A stretch of 56,696 bases of DNA from Bifidobacterium hapali (lineage in GTDB: Bacteria; Actinomycetota; Actinomycetes; Actinomycetales; Bifidobacteriaceae): NCBI RefSeq assembly GCF_002259755.1, contig NZ_MWWY01000036.1, positions 85 to 56,780 of the forward strand, given 5' to 3'. The notes beneath the pieces were generated by a model that had not been told where the DNA came from, ran no database searches, and saw nothing but the letters and a program-made list of their open reading frames with translations. The translations under genes were made by a program, and so were the position numbers. Positions 8,628 through 16,444 of the stretch are shown here, one piece after another. The stretch's first letter is position 1. The number at the start of each line of letters is the position of its first letter.

Positions 8628-10817
8628 TCAGTCGTGCAGGAACACGGTCATCTCGTTTTCGCCGCGGTTGGCCCATGCGAAGTATGGGATAAGCGTCGCA
8701 GTCGTCGCCTCGCGCTTAACCGGTTGATACGGTGCGTATAGCGGCGCGAACGCCGCAGAATCAGCGGTAGTACCGGACGGAACCGGTTCACGCCACGCCG
8801 GCACTTCGAGACGTACCATGTCGCGAGCTACCTCGTCAACCTCACCTTGGCCGTCGGCGTCGATGCCGGCTGCACCAGCGTGGAACGTGAACGGCACAAC
8901 CTTAACCGCTTCAGGATCAGCCACAATAGCATCCACATCAGCATGCAGAAGGTGCAGGTTGTCTCCATTATCTGCACCTTCGGCGCAGAACGTGATCGGT
9001 CCGCGCACGAACGCTACACGACCGGAATCCTCACGTACCATTGGGTTCGCAGCCATCATGCGCACCGGCATCGGGAAGTCGAACGTCACTTCGTCGCCGT
9101 CATGCCATTCGCCAGTGAAGTACACGTAGCCGTCACGAATCTCACGAGTTACGCGCGCACCATCAGCCTCGCCAGTTGCAGAAATCGCAGCGGCAGCAGC
9201 ATCAACTGAACCGGTCCAGCCAGGCAGACGGAATGCGAGCGTGAACGTTGCCGGCGAAGTCGAACCAGCACCATCACCGTCACCCAGTCGTACAGTCGCT
9301 ACGCCATTGCCCTTCCACGGCAGTTCAGCAGCAACATCCAACGTCACCGCAGCCCCGCCAAGCTCAGCGCGCGCCACGCCACCCATGTACAGGTGTGTGA
9401 ACAGCGTCGTCTCATCATCCGAAATCGTATATGCGTATTCCTGCACCGATTCGACAATACGCGCGATATTTGGCGGGCAGCAAGCACAACCGAACCACTT
9501 CTGACGCACCGGCTTAACGTGACCAACACGATTGTCCTTGTGGCAAGCGTACGGGTTAACTTCGAGCGGGTTGACGTAAAAGAAGCTCTTACCGTCAAGC
9601 GCCATGCCGGCCAACGTCGTGTTGTAGAGTGCGAGTTCCATCACGTCCGCGTACTCGGCTTTCGGCGCAATTTCAAGCATGCGACGCGCGAAGAACGCGA
9701 GCGAAATCGCCGCGCACGACTCAGAATATGCGGAATCGTTCGGCAGATCATAGTTGTACGAGAACGCTTCGCCGTTCACCGTGCCACCAATACCGCCGGT
9801 AATGTACAGCTTCTTGTCAACAATGTTGCGCCACAGGTTCTCACACGCAGTAACGAGCGTCGGATCATCAGTAAGCTTAGCGACTGCAGCCATACCGGAA
9901 TACAGGTAGCCCGCACGAACTGCGTGCCCAACCGCTTCAGTTTGCTCGCGCACCGGCTTGTGAGCCTGCGCGTACGGGTAGTCGAACGTCCAGTTAGTGT
10001 CGGAGTAGCCGTCTTTCTTGTCGCGTTCGCCTTCGTAACGGAAGTAGTTCGGCTCAGTGCCGCGCTCATCAATGAAGAACTTGGCAAGATCGAGGTACTT
10101 CTGTTTACCGGTTAAGTCAGCGAGGCGAGCAAGCGCCATTTCGGCGATTTCGTGGCCCGGGTAGCCCTTGAGCTGGTCCGGGTTGGGACCGAACACCTCG
10201 CCCACGTAGTCAGCGAAACGCTCGGCGGCTTTCAGCAGCTTATCCTTGCCAGTGCCCTCGTAGTAGGCGATAGCACCCTCGATGAGGTGGCCGAGGCAGT
10301 ACAGTTCGTGGTGCCAACGCAGGTTGTGGAACGCGCGGTCCATACCGTTCAAAATGTAGTATGTGTCAAGGTATCCGTTGTCGAGCTGGGCAGCACACAC
10401 GATGTCGATGGCCGCGTCGGCGGTCTTTTCGAGCTCAGCATCCGGATGCTGGGTGAGACTGTAGCCGACTGCCTCAATCCACTTGGAAAAATCGGTATCT
10501 TGGAACACGAAACCGTAGAACTTATCTGGGTCCGGGTTCTTCGGATCGTCAGGCTTGGACTCGAATCCGCGGTACGTATAGGCTGGCGGGACGAACTTTT
10601 TACCTTCAGTATCCTTACGCGCGTTCTGCGCGGCCGCTGCCTTGAAGTTGTGCATGCAATAACTCGGCGCGGCACCGGGAACGTTATCGTTCAGAGCGTT
10701 CCACTGGAACGGGATCACGGCCGTACGCACAAGCTCCTGCTCGGCGTGCCAAAACGGGTCGGTGACAGTGACGTTGCGCAGTGCGAGCGGCTTGCTGTGC
10801 TGCGGTTGGGTGGACAT
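8628..10817 (-). CDS. GH127 beta-L-arabinofuranosidase
   Basis: 729 residues. The family is recognised from the zinc/cysteine active site known from B. longum HypBA1 (Glu338, Cys340, Cys417, Cys418, with Cys417 the nucleophile): here Glu366 and Cys368 in YSESCAAIS, and Cys446 and Cys447 in WFGCACCPPNIAR keep the same spacing. HypBA1 removes L-arabinose from beta-1,2-linked disaccharide of extensin-type glycans; the same reaction is likely but linkage is not proven. No signal peptide, so cytosolic. HypBA1 is 658 residues; this protein is about 70 longer, about 28 of them before the active site. GAAGGAG precedes the start. A second GH127 stump lies at 23033. It appears to be transcribed alone. 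Confidence 0.9.
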   Translation of the reverse strand: MSTQPQHSKPLALRNVTVTDPFWHAEQELVRTAVIPFQWNALNDNVPGAAPSYCMHNFKAAAAQNARKDTEGKKFVPPAYTYRGFESKPDDPKNPDPDKFYGFVFQDTDFSKWIEAVGYSLTQHPDAELEKTADAAIDIVCAAQLDNGYLDTYYILNGMDRAFHNLRWHHELYCLGHLIEGAIAYYEGTGKDKLLKAAERFADYVGEVFGPNPDQLKGYPGHEIAEMALARLADLTGKQKYLDLAKFFIDERGTEPNYFRYEGERDKKDGYSDTNWTFDYPYAQAHKPVREQTEAVGHAVRAGYLYSGMAAVAKLTDDPTLVTACENLWRNIVDKKLYITGGIGGTVNGEAFSYNYDLPNDSAYSESCAAISLAFFARRMLEIAPKAEYADVMELALYNTTLAGMALDGKSFFYVNPLEVNPYACHKDNRVGHVKPVRQKWFGCACCPPNIARIVESVQEYAYTISDDETTLFTHLYMGGVARAELGGAAVTLDVAAELPWKGNGVATVRLGDGDGAGSTSPATFTLAFRLPGWTGSVDAAAAAISATGEADGARVTREIRDGYVYFTGEWHDGDEVTFDFPMPVRMMAANPMVREDSGRVAFVRGPITFCAEGADNGDNLHLLHADVDAIVADPEAVKVVPFTFHAGAAGIDADGQGEVDEVARDMVRLEVPAWREPVPSGTTADSAAFAPLYAPYQPVKREATTATLIPYFAWANRGENEMTVFLHD

Positions 10818-10877
10818 ATCGGCTCCTTCGACTTATGTCTGATAGTGCGGAATCGATGATCGACTGGGGAGTTCCGA

Positions 10878-10899
10878 TTGATCGAAACTGACTGATCAA
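10878..10899. promoter_or_regulatory. Possible operator upstream of GH127
   Basis: TTGATC and GATCAA form a symmetric site separated by 10 bases, about 60 bases upstream of the GH127 start. Further TGATCGA-like words lie nearby at 10856 and 10912. The binding protein is unknown. Confidence 0.3.
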
Positions 10900-11091
10900 T
10901 GCGTTCATCCGGTTGATCGGATTGACATGGTCTACTGTATGCGCGGTTATCTCATCGTTGAGGTGGATAAATCGTTGACAAGGCGGACTTTATGATCTTG
11001 TGGGGATGTGGGTATGGGCAGACACTGTGGGTCCGGACTGTTCATATGACTGAGGTGGCGTGTGGGTATCGACTGACTGTGTGGGTGCGGA

Positions 11092-11176
11092 CTGTTCATG
11101 AAGAGCCCATAAACAGGGGTTTCATGAACAGTCAACACCCACAATCGCCAGTAATGATCAGCCCACGCCCACACTC
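11092..11176. repeat. 85-base repeat with palindrome, left copy
   Basis: The sequence from CTGTTCATGAAGAGCCCATA at 11092 to CACGCCCACACTC at 11176 recurs, nearly unchanged and at the same length, at 12709-12793. It contains a perfect 12-base inverted repeat, ACTGTTCATGAA and TTCATGAACAGT, extended after a 3-base interruption by GTGGGTG and CACCCAC. The two copies flank the first ATPase gene in direct orientation. Confidence 0.85.
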
Positions 11177-11214
11177 GACCACCAAATCTGCGCAACTACT
11201 TTCTCCTTATTTCT

Positions 11215-11346
11215 CCAACAAATTGCAATACAGCCATATCTCCTTGGTTTGCAAATTGCAGTAATACTTACTCTTTGAGGTTTGCAAACTGTCAAAAAAG
11301 TCAGTTTATTTGGTTTGCAAATTGCAATATAAGATTCATTGTTCTA
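11215..11346 (+). promoter_or_regulatory. Four 33-base-spaced motif copies before the first ATPase
   Basis: The word GGTTTGCAAATTGCA or a close variant starts at 11246, 11279 (GGTTTGCAAACTGTC) and 11312; a fourth, left-truncated copy ACAAATTGCAATA aligns at 11213-11226. The core AAATTGCA begins at 11220, 11253 and 11319, with the variant AAACTGTC at 11286, so the pitch is exactly 33 bases. The sequence between the words is AT-rich and not conserved. The last copy ends about 30 bases from the ATPase start and must overlap its promoter. I read this as an operator array; the factor is unknown. Confidence 0.75.
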
Positions 11347-11356
11347 CAATCACATC

Positions 11357-12676
11357 ATGTTCACCCGTAAAACAATGACATCACTAAAGCGTTGGAAACA
11401 ATACAAAACCACTCAGGCTCTGCTGGTTGATGGTGCACGGCAGGTTGGCAAAACAACGCTGATCGAACAATTTGCTCATGATAACTACGATCATGTGGTC
11501 GAAATCAATCTCTATGAGAACGACGAAGCGCGCGAAGCACTGTCCTCCGCAACGAATTCCAAAGATCTATTCTTAAGAATTTCCGCCTTTGCTGGAACCA
11601 CAATGATTCCCGGCAAAACACTCATCTTCCTTGATGAAGTGCAAGAATGCCCACAGATCATTACTATGATCAAATTCCTCATGCAACGTAACGATTATGA
11701 TTACATTCTGTCTGGCTCTATGCTTGGCGTGGAACCAAAAAACATTCGCTCCCAGCCAGTCGGATATCTCATGACCACCACCATGTATCCGATGGATTTT
11801 GAAGAATTCGCATGGGCCAATGGTATCGGAACAGACGTTATTGATACCGTACGTGAAGCATTCAATACATGTACACCAGTGGACGAGTTTATCCACCGTC
11901 GATTACTACAGCTCTTTCACCAGTATCTTATATGTGGAGGCATGCCAGACGCTGTACATACATTCATCGAGACTAACGACATCCAACGAACTCGGGCAGT
12001 TCAAGAAGGTATCGTTGATCTATATCGTCAAGATATCTCCAAATACGCTGGAGATAGAGCTCGCATCGTGCGCAGAATCTTTGATCTAATACCTGCTGAA
12101 CTCAACGATCAGAATAAACGGTTTGTCATTCGCGATGTGGAAGGACAATCTCGAATTAATCGATACGACAACGATTTCATGTGGCTATCAGATGCCAACG
12201 TCGCTTTACCTACATATAACGTGAGTGAACCACGATACCCATTAGCCATGTCCATGACCTCAACCAAGTTTAAACTATTCATGGCTGACACAGGTCTACT
12301 TACATATGCCTGCGGTATGGACGTCGTGCGCGACATACTCATCGGTCGCTCCGACATTAATTACGGCTCCATATATGAAAATGTTGTAGCGCAAGAACTT
12401 AAAGCACATAATAATCCGCTTTACTACTACAAATCGCGCACCATTGGCGAGTTAGATTTCCTCGTCGAACACGACAACGTAATAGTGCCAATTGAAGTGA
12501 AATCAGGAAAAGATTACAAACGACACAGTGCTCTCAACAACGCACTACGCACGGATAACTGGCATATTAATGAAGCCATCGTTTTCTATGACGGCAATGT
12601 CGAGCAAGAAGGAAAACTGCTATATTTGCCAATCTATATGGTTGGCTGTCTTCAAGGTAAGCAACGAGCGCTTTGA
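11357..12676 (+). CDS. AAA ATPase with DUF4143-type C-terminus
   Basis: 439 residues from the ATG at 11357. Walker A is GARQVGKTT at about 26-34, Walker B LIFLDEVQECP, and the sensor-like ILSGSMLG follows. The C-terminal part ends with GELDFLVEHDNVIVPIEVKS, the D...ExK pattern typical of DUF4143 proteins and of the PD-(D/E)XK nuclease fold; whether it cuts DNA is unknown. Family members are widespread, often solitary and poorly characterised. No clear ribosome site precedes the start, so a leaderless message is possible. AT-rich codon use differs from the GC-rich neighbours, and 85-base direct repeats flank the gene, which suggests acquisition or mobilisation as a unit. It has no obvious partner in the sugar pathway. 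Confidence 0.85.
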   Translation: MFTRKTMTSLKRWKQYKTTQALLVDGARQVGKTTLIEQFAHDNYDHVVEINLYENDEAREALSSATNSKDLFLRISAFAGTTMIPGKTLIFLDEVQECPQIITMIKFLMQRNDYDYILSGSMLGVEPKNIRSQPVGYLMTTTMYPMDFEEFAWANGIGTDVIDTVREAFNTCTPVDEFIHRRLLQLFHQYLICGGMPDAVHTFIETNDIQRTRAVQEGIVDLYRQDISKYAGDRARIVRRIFDLIPAELNDQNKRFVIRDVEGQSRINRYDNDFMWLSDANVALPTYNVSEPRYPLAMSMTSTKFKLFMADTGLLTYACGMDVVRDILIGRSDINYGSIYENVVAQELKAHNNPLYYYKSRTIGELDFLVEHDNVIVPIEVKSGKDYKRHSALNNALRTDNWHINEAIVFYDGNVEQEGKLLYLPIYMVGCLQGKQRAL

Positions 12677-12690
12677 GGAAGCAACGGAAG

Positions 12691-12793
12691 GGCGATTGTG
12701 GGTGTGAGCTGTTCATGAAAGACCCATAAACAGGGTTTTCATGAACAGTCCACACCCACAATCGCCAGTAATGATCAGCCCACGCCCACACTC
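12691..12793. repeat. 85-base repeat with palindrome, right copy
   Basis: The right copy spans 12709-12793. Here the palindrome is larger: GGCGATTGTGGGTGTG at 12691-12706 pairs perfectly with CACACCCACAATCGCC at 12751-12766, and inside it CTGTTCATGAAA pairs with TTTCATGAACAG. The 76-base hairpin lies 15 bases after the ATPase stop and faces the convergent GH43 stop at 12818, so it may end both transcripts. Confidence 0.85.
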
Positions 12794-12817
12794 CAGCGAA
12801 GAGGCAGTCAACAAAGA

Positions 12818-13906
12818 TCAGCCGATGGTGCCGTCGGCAGCGGCGAGACGGTCGTATTCGGCGCGGGTCAGGGAGATCACGCCGCCATGCTTGGTGTGCG
12901 GGGCCATGTAAAAATCGTCGGAACGCAGGTAATCAAATCCCTTATCTGGGTCGTGCGAGACCATCGGCCGATATCCGATGGACGGAATCACGTCCACGTA
13001 CAGATACACGCGATCATCAGAGTGAGAGGCAAACAAGGCTGGGCCTTCCACGCCACCGGGGTGATGATTCGGTTCCCAATCAACGCCAATGTTCTCCTGA
13101 ATCACATGCCACTGCGCGTCCGACTCCCACCAACGCTTCGCATCGGTTGAATCAAGCCAAATGTTGGCCTTTGGACCGTTATCCTTGGTCGCACGGTACG
13201 TACGGATGGAGCCGTCCGGCAGCACGCGCTGAATCATCGTCGTATCAATCGTCGCATGGCCGCGGTCGATAAATACGCCACCAAACTCGAACGTCGTGTC
13301 GGTGAAGTCCTGTGTTGCGCCCCACAATACGCGATCATAAATGCTCGAATCTGAGTGATCATGATCATCGTCAACGAACAGCGTACTTGACCAGTAGAGT
13401 ACGAACGCGCCACGGCTGCCGTTATGTTCAGCCTCGGAACCAGCCGGATAATAGTCCGGAACCCACAAGGCTTCAGGAGCCCATGCCATGCCGAGTTCAG
13501 CGTGCGTACCGTCCGCACGACGGGAGACATCGAGCGCGTGCGGCTCGCTCCAGTGAACAAGATCATCGGAATACCAGATGATGAGATTAGTGCTTCCATG
13601 ATGCGAGAACGCGTACCAGTCACTGCTACCGTCTGAGCCACCACCCTGCGCAAACACTTGCAGATCGGTAGCGATGATGTAGACGCGACCAGTTTCAGGA
13701 TTGCGCACAAGATACGGGTCACGCACACCCTTAGTACCGAGCGGGGATGTCAGAATTGGGTTGCCGCCGTTGAGCGGGTGCCAACGCTCAGGATTATCAC
13801 CTTCGGACAGGTCGAGATAGATGCGTTCGGCGTAATGCTCAGGGTCTTCGATGAAATGGACGAGCAGGTAGCCGTACGGGTTAGTCACATCAATGGGAGT
13901 CTTCAT
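12818..13906 (-). CDS. GH43 family glycosidase, copy 1
   Basis: 362 residues, no signal peptide, cytosolic. A five-bladed beta-propeller of the GH43 type is suggested by GVRDPYLVRNPETGRVY (probable base Asp63), the segment WAPEALWVPDYY (the usual place of the pKa-tuning acid), SDDLVHWSEPH and GGVEGPALFASH (probable acid Glu). Family members release L-arabinose or D-xylose from plant glycans; the exact linkage cannot be read here. AGAAGGG precedes the start. It is a close paralogue of the GH43 at 29245-30330: residues in the C-terminal half are almost identical while the N-terminal half differs more. In both places it follows a GH35-type gene, which is only a stump here (14002-14340). Confidence 0.88.
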   Translation of the reverse strand: MKTPIDVTNPYGYLLVHFIEDPEHYAERIYLDLSEGDNPERWHPLNGGNPILTSPLGTKGVRDPYLVRNPETGRVYIIATDLQVFAQGGGSDGSSDWYAFSHHGSTNLIIWYSDDLVHWSEPHALDVSRRADGTHAELGMAWAPEALWVPDYYPAGSEAEHNGSRGAFVLYWSSTLFVDDDHDHSDSSIYDRVLWGATQDFTDTTFEFGGVFIDRGHATIDTTMIQRVLPDGSIRTYRATKDNGPKANIWLDSTDAKRWWESDAQWHVIQENIGVDWEPNHHPGGVEGPALFASHSDDRVYLYVDVIPSIGYRPMVSHDPDKGFDYLRSDDFYMAPHTKHGGVISLTRAEYDRLAAADGTIG

Positions 13907-14001
13907 AGTGAACCCTTCTGTGTATGTAGCGTTGGTAGGTAAGCGGAATCGTAATTGAATCGTGTCAAGTACTATAGTATAGCGTATTTAAGGTGGGTGG
14001 C

Positions 14002-14340
14002 CTAGCGATGAAAGCGCGGGAGATCGACGGGACCGCCGATCGTGATGGAGTTGAGTCGACCGGAGACGTTGCGCGTGGCTTCGACGTAGAGTCGCAGATC
14101 ACCTTCGCCTTCCGGCACCAGGAATAGGTCACCGTGACCACCGCCGAACACCGTGCCCGGCAATCCGCCGAGGACAACGCGTCCCAAGCACAGTGAATCG
14201 GTGAATGCAGTCAACTGCAGACCGTCGCCATCGAAGCGCACCACCATGTTCATCGAACAGAGCGCATCAGCAAGCGCCACAGCCGGCACGCTCAGCCACA
14301 CACCGTCACCGGGTTGCACGTCGAGCGGTAGTTGTGCGTT
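14002..14340 (-). pseudogene. GH35 beta-galactosidase, C-terminal stump
   Basis: About 112 residues, from AQLPLDVQPGDGVW to the stop at 14002, align end to end with the last 115 residues of the intact GH35-type gene at 30505-33495 (for example LTAFTDSLCLGRVVLGGLPG in both). At DNA level the match breaks abruptly near 14339, after GGTAGTTGTGCG, which continues into different sequence. The catalytic barrel is gone, so this is not functional. The break lies about 120 bases from the palindrome of the second ATPase, so arrival of that element may have deleted the rest. Confidence 0.88.
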
Positions 14341-14459
14341 CACACTCCCGTGTGAGGGGAAGAATGGAGGTCTTGCACGCTGCTTGCCGATCGGCTCATG
14401 CTGACGACAGCGCGCCGACATCGGCGACAAGCCGCGACTCGGATTGCACTCCGCTACCA

Positions 14460-14504
14460 CAAATTGTAGAATCGTAATTTAGTAAATTACGATTCTACAA
14501 TTTG
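14460..14504. promoter_or_regulatory. 45-base perfect palindrome before the second ATPase
   Basis: A 22-base arm, starting CAAATTGTAGAATCGTAATT at 14460, is separated by one G at 14482 from its exact reverse complement at 14483-14504. The outer part with its flank reads TGCAAATTGTAG on the minus strand, matching the TGCAAATTGCA core repeated before the first ATPase. The right end lies 36 bases from the ATG at 14541, so it overlaps the promoter. It may be an autoregulatory operator or a structured mobile end. Confidence 0.85.
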
Positions 14505-14540
14505 CATTGAGGCAGGGAAACACACCAAGAGGAGGCATGC

Positions 14541-15959
14541 ATGTTCGTCGGAAGAGACAGGGAACTCACGGCACTGAATCGCCGCTGGAGCTCCGCACAA
14601 TTCGAATGCGTGGTGGTGTACGGACGCCGCCGAGTCGGCAAGACCACGTTGATCAACCAATTCCTCGCCGATCGCCCCACCATATTTTTCTCTGCGATCG
14701 AATCCAACATAAGCAGAAACCTCGAAGCCCTCAGCCATAGCATCGCCATGTACACCAGCAGCGGCACCGCCGACCCCGATCCGGCCCGCTCATTGGACAC
14801 CGCGCCCATCTACCGAAATTTCGACTCAGCACTAGAAGCCGTGTTCGCGCTCGCCCACGAACAGCGTATGGCCTTCGTCATCGACGAATACCCTTACCTC
14901 GCCAAAGCCGACCGCTCCATCAACTCCATCCTGCAGCACGCCATCGATCGGCACAAGGACGACAGCAGGCTCATGCTCATTCTGTGCGGTTCGTCGATGT
15001 CGTTCATGGAACGACAAGTACTCGGATACGAAAGCCCCCTCTACGGCCGACGAACCGCACAGATCAAAGTGGAACCGTTCGGGTACGTCGACGTGCGGAA
15101 ATTCCTGCCGAAGTACGGCAACGAGGACGCCGCGATCGCATACGGGATCACCGACGGTATCCCGCAATACCTGCGGCAAATCGATGATGGTGCGAGCATC
15201 CGTGACAACATTCGCTGGAACATCATCGACCCGGACTGCTATCTCTTCGAGGAGCCGGACAACCTGCTCAAACAGGAGCTGCGCAATCCGGCCGAGTACA
15301 ACGCCATAATCCAAGCCATCGCGTCCGGCGCCTCACGGTTGAACACAATCGCGACAGCCTGCCACATGGAGACATCGACGTGTTCCACATACCTGCGCAA
15401 TCTCATCGATCTAGGCATCATACGCAAGGAAACGCCATTCGCAGAGGATTCGCCACGGAAGACGGTTTATCGGATCGAGGATTCGTTCTTCCGGTTCTGG
15501 TACCGGTATGTTCCGACGAACATGTCACTGATCCAATCCGGACATGCGGAGCTCGCCACGGATCGCATCATGCGGACGATCAATGATTTCATGGGGCAAG
15601 TGTTCGAGGACATCTGCATGCAATGGCTATGGGCTCGCAACGACACCAGTGATCTGCCATTCCTGATTCTCGACGCGGGACGATGGTGGGGCGCTAGTCC
15701 GAGGACCAGAAGCCAGGAGGAAATCGATATCGTAGCCCGCGGGGAGGAATTGCGGACTTTGCTGTTCTGCGAATGCAAATGGCGCAGCATCCCCATCGGA
15801 ATGAAGCAACTCGACACGTTGCGCAGTCGATCCGAACTGCTGCACCCCAGCCACAGCCACTACATGCTGTTCTCCAAAACCGGATTCGACAAGCAGATAA
15901 CGGAGCACGCGGCGCAGGACAGCACCGTGACGCTCGTCGATTTCGCCACTATGGGATGA
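14541..15959 (+). CDS. AAA ATPase with DUF234-type C-terminus
   Basis: 472 residues, start supported by AAGAGGAGGC just upstream. MFVGRDRELTALNRRW opens an archaeal-type ATPase domain (PF01637-like); Walker A is GRRRVGKTT at 28-36, Walker B FVIDEYPYL, then LILCGSSMSFME. A winged-helix-like segment (about 250-300, TACHMETSTCSTYLRNLIDLG) and the DUF234 motif YRIEDSFFRFWYRYV follow. The C-terminus EEIDIVARGEELRTLLFCECKW shows the D...ExK spacing of a PD-(D/E)XK fold. It is a different subfamily from the first ATPase, but shares overall design and promoter motif core. Function unknown; a nucleic-acid or stress role is speculation. Confidence 0.85.
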   Translation: MFVGRDRELTALNRRWSSAQFECVVVYGRRRVGKTTLINQFLADRPTIFFSAIESNISRNLEALSHSIAMYTSSGTADPDPARSLDTAPIYRNFDSALEAVFALAHEQRMAFVIDEYPYLAKADRSINSILQHAIDRHKDDSRLMLILCGSSMSFMERQVLGYESPLYGRRTAQIKVEPFGYVDVRKFLPKYGNEDAAIAYGITDGIPQYLRQIDDGASIRDNIRWNIIDPDCYLFEEPDNLLKQELRNPAEYNAIIQAIASGASRLNTIATACHMETSTCSTYLRNLIDLGIIRKETPFAEDSPRKTVYRIEDSFFRFWYRYVPTNMSLIQSGHAELATDRIMRTINDFMGQVFEDICMQWLWARNDTSDLPFLILDAGRWWGASPRTRSQEEIDIVARGEELRTLLFCECKWRSIPIGMKQLDTLRSRSELLHPSHSHYMLFSKTGFDKQITEHAAQDSTVTLVDFATMG

Positions 15960-16358
15960 TCCGGCTCGGCGGGGACTTTAGACCGCGGGACAGCTGCGCC
16001 TAGGTGGCTTCACGCGTCGGCTCTGTTTACTGGCGTACCCCCTCAGTCGGTCTGCGACCGCCCCTGAAGGGGAGCAAAAAACTTCCCTGTTCCTTGTAAC
16101 TAGTTATTACCAGAAACAGGAGGGGCTCCTTACCCCCCGTTAAGGGCTGAACTGTGAAGGAAACGCCGGGGACGTTTCTAGGCGAAGGCGAGCCGACAGG
16201 CGAGCAAAAAACGCGGCGTAGGCCATCCGCAATTGCGGGACGCCGCCCGCATAGCAGATCGAGGATGCATAGGCAGAACAGCATCAACGCGCGAAACGCG
16301 GAGACGCCACGACACAGCCACCCCGAAGCCCAAAGTTCCAAGCCGGCACCAATATAAG
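15960..16358. other. Intergenic region after the second ATPase
   Basis: No credible gene. It contains an imperfect hairpin near 16082-16122 centred on AACTAGTT, CCCCTCAG/CCTGAAGGGG-type short stems near 16038-16075, and the word GAGCAAAAAAC twice (16074 and 16202). Sequence of the CCCCTCAG...GGGGAGC kind recurs near 46740 and 55280, so part of this is a dispersed extragenic repeat. The last 40 bases lead into the operator at 16359. Confidence 0.5.
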
Positions 16359-16382
16359 ATCGTTATGATATCATAACGATAT
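16359..16382. promoter_or_regulatory. LacI-type operator before GH43
   Basis: ATCGTTATGAT followed directly by its reverse complement makes a 22-base perfect palindrome at 16359-16380. The 15-mer ATATCATAACGATAT at 16368-16382 recurs exactly at 22535-22549 and with one change at 22166-22180. The site lies 63 bases upstream of the GH43 start and is likely bound by a LacI-family repressor. Confidence 0.75.
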
Positions 16383-16444
16383 GAGCAACATTGAAAGCTA
16401 CTCGCTCGACGCTTTCGCACAAGTCAAATGCCAGAAAGGGCCCA

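Larger units (their letters stand above)
10818..11356. other. Intergenic region between GH127 and the first ATPase
   Basis: No gene is seen in this 539-base stretch. Toward GH127 it holds a symmetric TTGATC-N10-GATCAA site at 10878-10899, a possible operator. It then holds one copy of an 85-base palindrome-bearing repeat (11092-11176) and a four-copy, 33-base-spaced motif array (11215-11346), each described separately. Confidence 0.6.

Noticed and set aside
11215..11346. Plasmid-type iterons or CRISPR remnant
   Set aside because: There is no replication initiator gene; the position just before an ATPase start and the lack of spacer-repeat structure favour a regulatory array.
16027..16341. 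104-codon minus-strand frame after the second ATPase
   Set aside because: It lies over short hairpins and repeated words, has no ribosome site and no recognisable family.
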